DNA of 64,000 nt from Saccopteryx bilineata (taxonomy: Eukaryota; Chordata; Mammalia; Chiroptera; Emballonuridae). Location of the stretch: positions 103,621,022 through 103,685,021 of the forward strand of contig NC_089492.1 in the NCBI RefSeq assembly GCF_036850765.1. The letters run 5' to 3'. Below are positions 1-10,160 of the stretch, in pieces. The translations under genes and the position numbers were made by a program. Position 1 is the stretch's first letter, and every line of letters begins with the position of its first letter. The notes beneath the pieces are model-generated. The model ran no database searches, was not told the DNA's origin, and worked only from the letters and a program-made list of their open reading frames with translations.

Positions 1-360
1 GGGTTCGATTCCCGGCCAGGGCACACAGGAGAAGCGCCCATCTGCTTCTCCACCCCTCCCCCTCTCCTTCCTCTCTGTCTCTCTCTTTCCCTCCCACAGC
101 TGAGGCTCCATTGGAGCAAAGATGGCCTGGGCGCTGGGGATGGCTTCTTGGCCTCTGCCCCAGGCGCTAGAGTGGCTCTGGTTGGGACAGAGCAACGCCC
201 CGGAGGGCCAGAGCGTCGCCCCCTGGTGGGCAGAGCATCGCCCCCTGGTGGGCAGAGCATCGCCCCTGTTGGGCGTGCCGGGTGGATCCCGGTCGGTGCA
301 TGCGGGAGTCTGTCTGACTGTCTCTCCCCATTTCCAGCTTCAGAAAAATACAAAAAAAAA
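1..360 (+). repeat. SINE-A copy, cut by the left window edge
   Basis: Begins inside the tRNA-like head at the B-box-like GGTTCGATTCC and runs through the whole body to CTTCAGAAAAATAC and an A run. The start lies outside the window. Short ORFs here are chance readings of the SINE body. Confidence 0.9.
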
Positions 361-589
361 TTATTTTTTTTGGTTGTAAAATAAAAAAGTAGGGGTAAGA
401 AGAAAAATCTGGAACCAGTTTCTGAAACCCTCTTCAGTAAACAAACTTCTTACAGGCGGTAGAGAGATGGCTCTACAAACACGTATCAGGCCAGGTTTTC
501 TTTGGTGGCAAAGAGAGGTGGGCCTGGCTGCCTTCTCCTGGAGGCTCTCCTTGACATTTTGGCCCACTTTTTACCCTTTAGCAACATAT
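361..589. other. Host sequence, nothing recognised
   Basis: No ORF, repeat or RNA signal that I can support. Confidence 0.5.
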
Positions 590-850
590 TATGATTATGT
601 CCCCATGTAAGGAAATATTATTTTATGGTAGAATCATTTGTGGCTACATAATATTTCAGAATAGAAAAAGCCACAGTTTCACTCAATGAATTCCCTGTTG
701 TCAGACAGACATTTAACTTGTTTCCAATGTATGCAATCCTAAATAACACTTTTGTGGGCGAACAAGCTTGTATGTGGTCTTTGTCCACTCCTTTGACTTT
801 TGCTCAGTATAAATTTTGCTACATATTGTTAAACATGAGGGCCAGTTTTA
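590..850 (-). repeat. Old L1-like fragment, antisense
   Basis: The text reads like the reverse complement of an L1 3' region (phrases such as 'tttaacttgtttccaatgtatgcaatcctaaataacac'-type wording, degraded). Family assignment is by pattern only. Confidence 0.4.
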
Positions 851-1571
851 TTAAACATAAGTTCTCTTACCTGCTATCCCTGTACACCCAATCAGATCTC
901 AGTGCTCTTCCCACTCTGCACAGGAATCCTGCTGGGTCCTTATCCATCAGCTGAGTTTGAAGGAAGGGATGGGAGTAATATCAGCAGGAAAGAACCTAAG
1001 TGAGCAGAGGGTAGGCGCTGGGTAGGGATGGATGGCAGTTAGTGGGGCTCACTTACTACCTCCCTTTTTCTCCACCTGTTCTTCCCCATCATAATAGACC
1101 GAGTCTGTCTATGCTGGTGGAGGGCTCTGCCCTGATGCTCAGGACTCCACTTCACCTGTGTGCAGGCAGAGACTGAGAGTGGGAGGGACTAGGACAGGCA
1201 TGGCCAACATATGGACCACGGGGTCCGGATCCGGCCCGTGCAATGAGTTTATGCGGCCCACGATTAAATTTTTAATATTCTCCGCTACTTTAAAATCTCA
1301 GCTACTCAGAAGCAGAAGCGTCTCTGATTATTGGAAATCGAGATATTTAAGAAGATAGTGATACACAGAAAAGAATTTCACGTGTGACTAATCTAGGGTT
1401 AACTTCCAATAATTGGTCGAATGAATTCGTGATACTTCTATTTTTTAAAAGAATTCCATTATAAAGATTTACAACTTTTGTACTCGTATGTACTCGATAT
1501 GAATGAACTCTTTGACGTTTAGCGGCGATGTGAAACCCACATTCTTTTAGGCAGAGTTTGCCAGCGTGCAC

Positions 1572-1936
1572 TGTAAGGTATTTTTCCCCCGCTGAGAAGG
1601 AAGGAAGAGGGCTTGGAGCCACCAAGTGTGGAATAACAAAAGGCTTTATTGAGTACAGAGAGCGCATCCCTCCGGCAAGTTTCCCTGGCCCCGAGGTAAG
1701 ATGGAGGCCAGGGAAGTTGCACGGATTAAACCGCGCGGGAGATATTTAAAGGGGTCCCTCTAGGGAAGTCAAGCTAACATGACGTGGTGAAATCCCACTG
1801 GCTAGTAGACGGTTGCTTTTTTCCAAACGGTTCCTGTGAAGCCTCTTTTGGTGCGCTTGGTTGTGGGCGGTCCTAGCCAAAGTTCGTGGGTCTGAGTTCC
1901 CCAAGTGACCATCCCCCATTATCCACCAACCTTACA
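1572..1936 (-). mobile_element. Solo LTR inside hAT copy 1
   Basis: The 365-bp unit starts TGTAAGGT and ends ACCTTACA, flanked by the 5-bp duplication TGCAC (1567-1571 and 1937-1941). On the minus strand it has AATAAA (in ctcaataaagcc) and an A/T box (tttaaatatc) upstream, so transcription would run leftward. The second hAT copy lacks this insert, which confirms its borders. Probably a class II-type ERV LTR by size; the family is not identified. Confidence 0.85.
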
Positions 1937-2072
1937 TGCACCCAAGGTCAAACAATTCATTATTTTTGTGGTCAAGTGTGCTGAATCAAGTGGCATAGAC
2001 AAGAGCTGCAGTTGACAACTGAAAATGTGTCCAGGCTGTTTGTAAAACAAAATAATTGTTTTTGTTTTCTAA

Positions 2073-2408
2073 TTTTTTTTTTTTACAGAGACAGAGAGAG
2101 TCAGAGAGGGATAGACAGGGACAGATAGACAGGAATGGAGAGAGATGAGAAGCATCAATCATTAGTTTTTTGTTGCATGTTGCAACACCTTAGTTGTTCA
2201 TTGATTGCTTTCTCATATGTACCTTGACCGCAGGCCTTCAGCAGACTGAGTAACCCCTTGCTCGAGCCAGCGACTTTGGGCTCAAGCTGGTGAGCTTTTG
2301 CTCAAACCAGATGAGCCTGCATTCAAACTAGCGACCTCGGGGTCTCGAACCTGGGTCTTCCGCATCCCAGTCCGACGCTCTATCCACTGCGCCACTGCCT
2401 GGTTAGGC
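2073..2408 (-). repeat. SINE-B inside hAT copy 1
   Basis: Antisense copy from poly-T to the tRNA-like head ending gcctggttaggc. Target duplication close to AAATAATTGTTTT on both sides. Absent from hAT copy 2 at the matching place. Confidence 0.9.
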
Positions 2409-2541
2409 ACGAAATAATTGTTTTATTTGCAATATAACCTCTTCAAGCTCATTCTATTAATTATTGTTTCGATTGATTGTGATACAGTTTGGATATTTAT
2501 AGGGCATGTAATTATATTTATATATAATATATATATATATA

Positions 2542-2882
2542 TTTTTTTTTTCTGAAGTTGGAAACGGGGAGGCAGTCAGACTCCCGCATGTGCCCTACCG
2601 GGATCCACCTGGCATGCCCACCAGGGAGTGATGCTCTGCCCATCTGGGGCATCGCTCTGTTGCAACCAGAGCCATTCTAGCGCCTGAGGCAGAGGCCATA
2701 GAGCCATCCTCAGCGCCCGGGCCAACTTTGCTCCAATGGAGCCTTGGCTGTGGGAGGAGAAGAGAGAGACAGAGAGGAAGGAGAGGGGGAAGGGTGGAGA
2801 AGCAGATGGGTGCTTCTCCTGTGTGCCCTGGCTGGGAATCAAACCCGGGACTCCTGCACGCCAAGCTGATGCTCTACCACTG
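2542..2882 (-). repeat. SINE-A inside hAT copy 1
   Basis: Antisense copy with poly-T start and head end ctaccactg. Flanked by the duplication TGTAATTATATTT (2507-2519 and 2883-2895). Confidence 0.9.
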
Positions 2883-3097
2883 TGTAATTATATTTTTATT
2901 AAAATAATATTGTATATTAAAATTTTTTTCACTCACATTTATTCATAAACAAATTACATAATAAAATTTTGTTTACTTAAAACAATCATTTTTGTATTTA
3001 ATATTTTTTCATTTTAATATTTCGTCCAGCCTGTTAAAAAAGTTTTCTTTCTAATCTGGCCCAGGGGCAAAAATTGGTGGCCACACCTGGACTAGGA

Positions 3098-3609
3098 CCT
3101 CTAGCAGTGAGCTCTCTCTCCAGGAACTTTCTCTGGAAAGCTCACAGCCCCCAAAAGAAATGTGGGGCTGCCTAGAATATATATATTCTATGTCATGATA
3201 TATATGATATATATCAAAAGAGAGAGCCCCTGGAGGAGACAAGGCTGGGAAACAGGAAACCAATCTTTGGTTTAAGGTTTGTTACAGATGCATTGTGTAA
3301 ATCATCCACTCTCTCTAGGCCTCTGGTTTTCCAACCATCACATGGAGTTAATCCTCTTTAGTCTTACTTGACCAGGATGATGCAAAGATGAAGTAAATAA
3401 ATACATCAACTTAAAATGAGCTAATCAACATCATCGCATATGGGAATATGCAGGCAGCAGAGAAACCAAGATTGAATAAGCCATAGAGCTGGAAGCGGGC
3501 CTTGTGTTTTGTTCACTGTCATACTGCTAGTGCCCAGAACTGTGCCTGGCACATAAAAGGCACTCAATACATATCTGTAAGTTGAACACATAACCATCCA
3601 TTTTGTCCC
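3098..3609. other. Host sequence with weak MIR/L2-like traces
   Basis: 3290-3400 and 3510-3570 read like degraded MIR or L2 text ('gtgcctggcacataaaaggcactcaatac'). An AT-rich palindromic patch lies at about 3178-3216. No gene seen. Confidence 0.4.
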
Positions 3610-4110
3610 AGACACCATCACAGGTGCTTCCTAGGCATATCCTACTTAGCCCTCACAAACAGTTCTTTACCATAGGGTAGAGCAGGGGTCCCCAAACTAC
3701 GGCCCGTGGGCTGCATGCGGCCCCCTGAGGCCATTTATCCGGCCCCCGCTGCACTTCTGGAAGGGGCACCTCTTTCATTGGTGGTCAGTGAGAAGAGCAT
3801 AGTTCCCATTGAAATACTGATCAGTTTGTTGATTTAAATTTACTTGTTCTTTATTTTAAATATTGTATTTGTTCCTGTTTTGTTTTTTTACTTTAAAACA
3901 AGATATGTGCATAGGGATTTGTTCATAGTTTTTTTTATAGTACAGCCCTCCAACAGTCTGAGGGACAGTGAACTGGCCCCCTGTGTAAAAAGTTTGGGGA
4001 CCCCTGGGGTAGAGAATACTCCCCTTTTGCAGCTATGGAAGCTGAGGCTCAGACTGGTGAAGTAACTTCCAAGCATCATACAGCTAGTGTTTGACAGGAC
4101 TTGAGCTTCA
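3610..4110 (-). repeat. MIR, antisense, split by a hAT MITE
   Basis: Left part has 'agccctcacaaacagttc'; right part after the MITE has 'agctatggaagctgaggctcag' followed by a degraded 'cacagctagt' end. Together they read as a reverse-complement MIR interrupted at 3683-4006. Confidence 0.65.
3683..4006. mobile_element. hAT MITE, 324 bp
   Basis: Perfect terminal inverted repeats CAGGGGTCCCCAAACT and AGTTTGGGGACCCCTG, and a perfect 8-bp duplication GGGTAGAG (3675-3682 and 4007-4014). No coding capacity. It sits inside an old MIR. Confidence 0.92.
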
Positions 4111-4844
4111 AGGTAAGTTCTTCTGACACCATTTCCCCATCTTTTCCCATCTCTGTTATATGTTGCAGGATAAAAGTTGCTGTGATGTATGCTGATGTTA
4201 CTTTGCCTAAAATGAGATAGACATTGTTGAAGGCTGCAGTGCCTGGCATGTGGTTAGTAGTGCTCTATGAATGGAATCTATTATTATAATACTCTATTTA
4301 TTAGTTCATATTCTTTATGACCACGTTCTTAGAACCGCAAGGGCAGGGGTCATTTTTCTCCACAAGGATGGGGAGAGTAGTTGCATGACATACCGATTAA
4401 CTAAATAGCATTATTTTATGATGATCATAAAGTAGAAGCAAATTGCTTCCATTAAGGCAGTGCTTTGTGTTTTGTGCACAAAGCTAGTCTGACCGTGACT
4501 TTAATGGGAAGCCGGAGCAGGCCATGACTCTCCAGTGACTTGGAACCCTGATGGTCAACAAGAAAACTGGTAGATTCGGACACCTGGGAAAAAGAACAGC
4601 AACCAGCTTAAGGGCCTCAGCTCCGACCCTCCACTGACACCAGGCAACTATTCTAACTGCCTCTGGCCACGCCCCCTAGGGCTTGCAATCTGATAGGCTC
4701 AGCATATCTAAAGTGGGCGGGGCCTTAGAGAGACTAGGCCCGATCTTCTGGCTTCACACTTGCTGCTTGGACTAGCTGATGCCAAAGGTGGCTTGATTGG
4801 GAAAGGTGGCTTGATTGGGAAACCAGAGGAAAGGGTTACTGGAA
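4111..4844. other. Host sequence with an 18-bp tandem duplication
   Basis: No gene or clear repeat. GGTGGCTTGATTGGGAAA occurs twice head-to-tail at about 4788-4823, just before the SINE-C. The patch 4670-4740 is moderately GC-rich (GGGCGGGGCC) but small. Confidence 0.45.
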
Positions 4845-4848
4845 AACT

Positions 4849-5021
4849 TCCTGTGGTGGTGCAGTGGATAAAGCGTCAACCTGGAAACTGTGAGGTTGCC
4901 AGTTCGAAACCCTGGGCTTGTCTGGTCAAGGCACATATGGAAGTTGATGCTTCCTGCTCCCCACCCCTCCCCTCTGTATAATGAATAAATTAAATCTTTT
5001 AAAAAAAAGAAAGAAAGAAAA
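4849..5021 (+). repeat. SINE-C
   Basis: Head ctgtggtggtgcagtggata, B-box-like ggttgccagttcgaaacc, short pyrimidine part and A-rich tail. Flanks repeat GAAAACTTCC. Confidence 0.85.
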
Positions 5022-5064
5022 CTTCCCTCCCATAACCCACCCAGAGACAATGCAGGAAAAAGAC

Positions 5065-5200
5065 TTAGCCTTTCACTCTCTAGCTTTGCCCTTCATCTAC
5101 AAAATGGAATGATAGTTCTTTTTCCATAGGGTTGTAGAAATTAAATAAATTATAACACGAAAAAGTGCTTAAGCCAGGTACCTAACTCATTACAAGTGCT
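5065..5200 (+). repeat. MIR, sense
   Basis: 'atctacaaaatggaatgata' followed by 'gttgtagaaattaaata' and 'gtgcttaagcc' match the MIR order of motifs. Confidence 0.55.
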
Positions 5201-6989
5201 AAAAAAAAAAAAATCAGTTGCCTCTAGATAGCAATGTGTCTGAGGGCAGGAACTATATCTGAATTACAGCTGGCCTGGGTGCCCTGGTACTTTTAATTGT
5301 TCACATAATGATTGTTGATTGAATGAATACCTGAATAGCTAGAATCCCTCCGTTAATGCTTTATCTCTTCTGATAAATCTTGCCTGTTTTAAGTCTCTCT
5401 CGAAAATCTCTAGAAGGTTTAACACTCTATTTCTTTCCCCCTCTTCCAGAAGGGTCTGGGGACAACACAAAGGCCTGGGTACCTGAGAAGGAAAAGGAGC
5501 CATTTTAATAACAAAGACAAATTCATGGTGTTACCAGCCCCTCCTGTCTGGTTTGTATCCTAATTCTGGACCTTGCTCCAGTGTTCTAGCATAGCAGCTT
5601 TGACCTACTGTAGGCTATGTGAGGGGCATTAAAGATCGCATCAGGCCACCAGTGAGGATTTGAGGAGTTTAGTTGCCCTTAGAGGTGAAGTAATATAATC
5701 CAGTTAGAATTGGAAAATGAATTATTTAGAAGTGGTTAGAATTTGGGCGTTAAGATTAGAGTTCAGAAGGCATCTGGAGTTAGGATTCGGTAATTAGTTA
5801 CCATTAAATTTCCGAATGAGAAATAGAGAAATGCTAGTGGCCGGATACAGTGGAGTCCATCACTCTGATCTGAAATTTAAAATGTTCTATTCCAGGGACC
5901 TGTCTTCTTCCTTATGGGGAGCCAGAGACTTCTCTGGCTCCTCAACAGGTCTGCGTGTGCCTGCACAGGGAGCAGGTTAAGCATCTACTATACACTGTGT
6001 GTGAAGGCTAGCATAGAGGGTCCCAAAGGTGTTGAAGACAGAGCCTCTTACAATGAAGCTCAGGAGACCAGAATGTGAATGACCTGGTCTAGGCCCATTC
6101 CTGCCATAGACTAGTAAATTTGGAGAAACCTAAATCTCTTAGCTTCAGTTTTTCTATCTGGCAAATGGACCTAACCTCAGAGGACTACTTGGGAAAACTT
6201 GAATGATCATGGAAAGAAAGGACTTTGAAGTAAATGTGCTTTCTGGCAGAGTAAGCTATTCCAAAGTGAACTATAAAGCAAAGTCTGGACACATTACCCT
6301 CCGGAAAGGCTGATGGTTCTCCTTTCCGCCATAAAATCACAGGTTTCCCTGTTCTTCAAGGCCACACCCACCCAGTCCTTCCCAAAACCATTTCCAGCAA
6401 AGATTTATGCCTCCAAACAGGAACTGACAAAGAAGCAACTCACACCAAATGCTTTCCAGGTTCCTACTACTGCTACTACACACACACCAGCCAGCCCTGA
6501 AGCTGCAGTATGACCAATCCTATGAGTCACTTGATTAAAGTACAGACTCAACAAATATTTAACAAATGAATGAATGAATGAATGAATGAGGGAATGGGTT
6601 AGTGAGTGGCTCCATCAGTAGTCAGTCAAGCCCTCAGAGAATGAGACTGCTTCTAATCCAGGATGCTGAATTCCCTCCCAAAGAAAGTCATTTGGGACTT
6701 TCCTAGTGAGTGCTTCATGACAGAGCCACACCCTGGACTTTTCCTCAAGCCCCATTTGTCTTATTTTCTTCCCAATTTCATTGTGGGGAGCTATATCCTA
6801 GATTCTGCTGGGACCACATACACTAGATTCTATACCTGGTATGCAGTAGATGATCAGTAAATGTGAAATGAAGAGGGAGATAGAAAGATAATTAAGACTT
6901 TGACTCATTCTTTGAAATGTTTACAATAATGGGAGAGAAAAGATAGGTATATAGGTACTGTATGACAAAACACCATGGGTGACTGGTAC
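5201..6989. other. Host sequence, no gene seen; MIR and short microsatellite
   Basis: A sense MIR-like stretch lies at about 6060-6200 ('cttcagtttttctatctggc'). An (AATG)n tract of five to six units lies at about 6562-6590. No ORF with gene-like features and no CpG-dense region. Confidence 0.45.
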
Positions 6990-7450
6990 CAGAAAAGGGC
7001 CAAGGAGCACATGCTATAGGAGGTCAGAGCTGGGAAAACTTATTATGGGCTGAAAAAGTCAGGAATTGCTTCCTGAAGGAAGAGAAAGATTTGGAGGCAA
7101 GGGAGAAGGTGTTGCTGATAGAGAAAAAGGGGATGGGTGGCTCCCAGAAAGACCAATTCAAGTTATAGTCAGAAAACTTGAGTAGATCTAGTGTAGTGGA
7201 GAGCAGATTCAAGCAGAAGAGTGGGCCATTTGTGTAAGTAGGTTGGGGCAAGACTGTACAGAGTTTTGAATTCGAGGAGAAGGAATTTGGATCAGGTGAC
7301 TAGTGAGGGCTTTCCAGCAGTGGCAGAAAGTGAAAGGAATGCTGGGAGTTGTGGGAAAATGGTCTGGGGGAGAGAGACAGCTAAGAGGCAAGATGAGCGT
7401 GACAAACCCTGCTGGGAGGTAATGTTCCAGCACAGAGCTGACCAGAGCTA
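6990..7450. repeat. Old interspersed repeat, family not named
   Basis: Text such as 'gaattgcttcctgaaggaag', 'gggggagagagacagctaag' and 'gagttttgaattcgagg' belongs to a type found in many mammals. Similar wording recurs at 9530-10260 and 52690-53110. Confidence 0.35.
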
Positions 7451-7789
7451 GGTGGTAGGCAAACAGACCAGTACCATTTTTTCATTCACTTGTTTAAATA
7501 TTGATTGAATCCCACCACGTGCCAGGCCCTAAGGAATTAAACATTGCATAAACCTTCCCTTCTTTCTCAGGGTCCTGAGTTCTACTGTTATCCCCTACCC
7601 AAGGCTTGTGGCCAGGCGGCCCTTGCCAAGGGCTAGATGCTGGGGGGGCGGGGGAATCACCTTGGACCTCATGCCTGCGGCTTTCCACAAAACCTCTAAT
7701 CCTCGCGGTCTGCAGTCCCACGTCCTCTCGAACATGCCCAACCCTGACCACCACCTTTCCTTACTGGACACACCTGGAAAGGAAAGAAG

Positions 7790-8225
7790 CGCAGGAGGAG
7801 AGGGTTGGCCTATCCAGGGCGTGGCGCGTCCGGAACGGACTGGGGGCCGGGGACTGGGTTAACCGGAAAGGGCTGCGGCGGCGGCCGGCGTAGGGGATAT
7901 GAGGATGGCCAAAGAATGGCTTAGGAAAGCGCTTCCTGACCCCGCGCACACGCACCCAGAGGCTGGGCAAATTCAGCGGGGGAGCGCGGGGCTGACGAGG
8001 CAGAAGGACTCGCCAGGGGCCGGAGCGGGGTTGTGGGCGAGCCGGGCGTGTCCTCTGCGCCCTCTGCCGTGCGCCCGCCTGCACTGCACGCAGTGCCGCC
8101 GCCGGCCCCGCACGCCAGAGGCCGACCCCGCGCGGCGGGCACGCCCCGGGAACCGCCGCCAGCTCCAGCCCCTTTCAGTCGGTAGTCTCCGCGTTACCCC
8201 CGGGGAGGTGGAAGGTGAAAATACA
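7790..8225. promoter_or_regulatory. CpG island, candidate host promoter
   Basis: The stretch is strongly GC-rich and dense in CpG (for example GCTGCGGCGGCGGCCGGCG near 7872 and CCCGCGCGGCGGGCACGCC near 8126), which is unlike the rest of the window and is not part of a SINE. There is no TATA box in a useful place. ORFs across it (up to 141 aa at 7899-8324, plus strand) have no recognisable domain and may be chance readings of GC-rich DNA, or part of a first exon whose partner exons lie outside the window. Direction and gene are unknown. Confidence 0.55.
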
Positions 8226-9039
8226 AGCCTTGTTTGTACTGAAAATAGAGGCGTTCCTGGAAGCCTTCCCCCCCCCCCCCCCCCCAGGCATGTTAGGAGC
8301 CGGCCTTTCCTGAAAATCCATTAGAGGTATTGTTTGTAGGGATAACAGGGAGGAGTGGAGAGATGCCATCCTCAACTTTTATTGGATATTTTAATTGGGC
8401 TACTTTAGCAATGAGGATATACCAAATGTGCCTGGGAAGGGCCCTGGGAGGTTGGCCCTCCTGAAGGTGACTCAGAGCCCACAGTCATACAGCCAGAGTG
8501 CTGGAGTTGTGAAAGGCTAGTTTTTCCTGTCATGCTTTGCCTTTTACTAATCACTGGAAAACTGAGCCTCCCTACTCTAGGAAGTCTGCCTTGACTATTT
8601 GGACGAACTGTTACAGGAAGCGTCGGTATCTCTGTTTAGCCAGCCAGGGTCTCTGCTTATTTCCCATGAGCTTTGTCTGGTCTCCCCAGGCTAATACAGT
8701 GCCATGGGCAGAAAATCCTCAACGGCTGGGGCCCTTTTCTAAGGGAGAAGAAAGAGAAGGAAGGCATCGATTAAAGGGAGCAGACACTCCCATTTCATGT
8801 TCAGTCGAGGACAAGCTCACATTGTCCTCCAAGGCCACTTGCATATGGCCCCACATTACCTCTGCCCTTCATGAGCACCCTCCATAGACAATTTGTTTTC
8901 CAAGGTGTAGCCTGGAGGTCATGTCAGATCATAAATGCTCTAAAATTTAAGTTAGATCTTCTCTCCTCTCAAGTCCTTGCAATCAATGGCTCTCATCTCA
9001 CTTGGAGCAAAAAGCTGAAGCTTCTACATGGGCCTGAAG
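8226..9039. other. Host sequence; poly-C run
   Basis: A run of about 16 C lies at 8270-8285. The rest shows no gene or repeat that I can name. Confidence 0.4.
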
Positions 9040-9525
9040 GCTAAGTTCTCAGCTCCTCTACGTACTCCCTGGAGTGCTCCTGCTGCTCTTCCTTTCACTC
9101 ACCACTCTGGCCACATCAGCTCCCTTTCTGGTGTCTCTTGAACAAACCAGACACATGCCCCCCTCTGGGCTTTTGCACTTGCTGTTCCCACTGCCTAAAT
9201 TGCTGTCTCCCCAGATACCCTCATGACCCACTCCCTCACCTTCTTCAGGTCTCTTGAAATGCCACCTTCTCGGGAGAGGATTTCCCTGACCATCCCATCT
9301 CAGATAAGACCCTCCGTCATTCTGTGTGTCCTTAGCCACCTTGATTTTCTTCCAGCACTTATCATTACCTTACATGTTATTTGTTTATTTGTATGTTGTC
9401 TGCAGTCCCAACAAGAACGCAAGATCCAGGAGAACAGAGAACTTTATCAGTTTTGTTCCCTGTCCAGCACCTAGAAAACAGCCTGGCACATAGTCAGTGC
9501 TCAATAAATTTGTTAAATGACTAAA
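9040..9525 (+). repeat. L2 LINE 3' end, sense
   Basis: The order 'gggcttttgcacttgctgtt', 'aaatgccaccttctcggg', 'gtccccagcacctag'-like text and 'gtgctcaataaatttgttaa' is the usual 3' end of an L2. It is degraded and has no open frame. Confidence 0.75.
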
Positions 9526-9798
9526 TGAATATGCCAGGCACTAAGCCAAGTACTGTGACAGGCCATGAATAAGCCTGGGTTTTTGCCCTTGAGGAACAGA
9601 TTGGCAGACAGGCAAATTATTACAAACCGGAGTGATGAGTGTTGTGTCTAAGTACCGATGTATATAAAGTCCACATGAAGTCTCAAGGGAGGAAATAATT
9701 CACTCTGCCTGGAAATAAGAGGAAAGTATAAGTGTGATGTCACCAGGTGGAGGAGAAGGGAAAAGATGTTTCAGGCAGATTGAAAACAGTAAGAGCAG

Positions 9799-10160
9799 CC
9801 CCACCAGGTGGTGGCGCAGTGGATAGAGCGTCGGACTGGGATGCGGAAGACCAGGTTCGAGACCTGGAGGTCCCCAGCTTGAGGGCAGGCTCATGTGGTT
9901 TGAGCAAAAGCCCACCAGCTTGAACCCAAGGTCACTGGCCCCAGCAAGGGGTTACTTGGTCTTCTGAAGGCCTGCGGTCAAGGCACATATGAGAAAGCAA
10001 TCAATGAACAACTAAGGTGTTGCAACGTGCAACGAAAGACTAATGATTGATGCTTCTCATCTCTCTCCCTTCCTGTCTGTCTGTTCCTGTCTATCCCTCT
10101 CTCTGACTCACTGTCTTTGTAAAAAATAAATAAATTAATTAATTAAAAAAAAAAAAAAAA
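9799..10160 (+). repeat. SINE-B
   Basis: Full-length copy with an 18-A tail. Perfect 17-bp target duplication GAAAACAGTAAGAGCAG on both sides, so a fairly young insertion into older repeat DNA. Confidence 0.95.

Larger units (their letters stand above)
1195..3089. mobile_element. Large non-autonomous hAT element, copy 1 (with three insertions)
   Basis: The left end CAGGCATGGCCAACATATG and the right end TTGGTGGCCACACCTG are inverted termini. The element is flanked by a perfect 8-bp duplication GACTAGGA (1187-1194 and 3090-3097), the hAT signature. Without the solo LTR at 1572, the SINE-B at 2073 and the SINE-A at 2542 the element is about 0.85 kb. No transposase ORF is visible. A second copy lies at 21470-22902 with the same internal text. 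Confidence 0.85.

Noticed and set aside
7899..8324. 141-codon frame in the CpG island as a gene
   Set aside because: No domain, low complexity, and overlapping frames on the other strand are equally open, as expected from GC-rich DNA.
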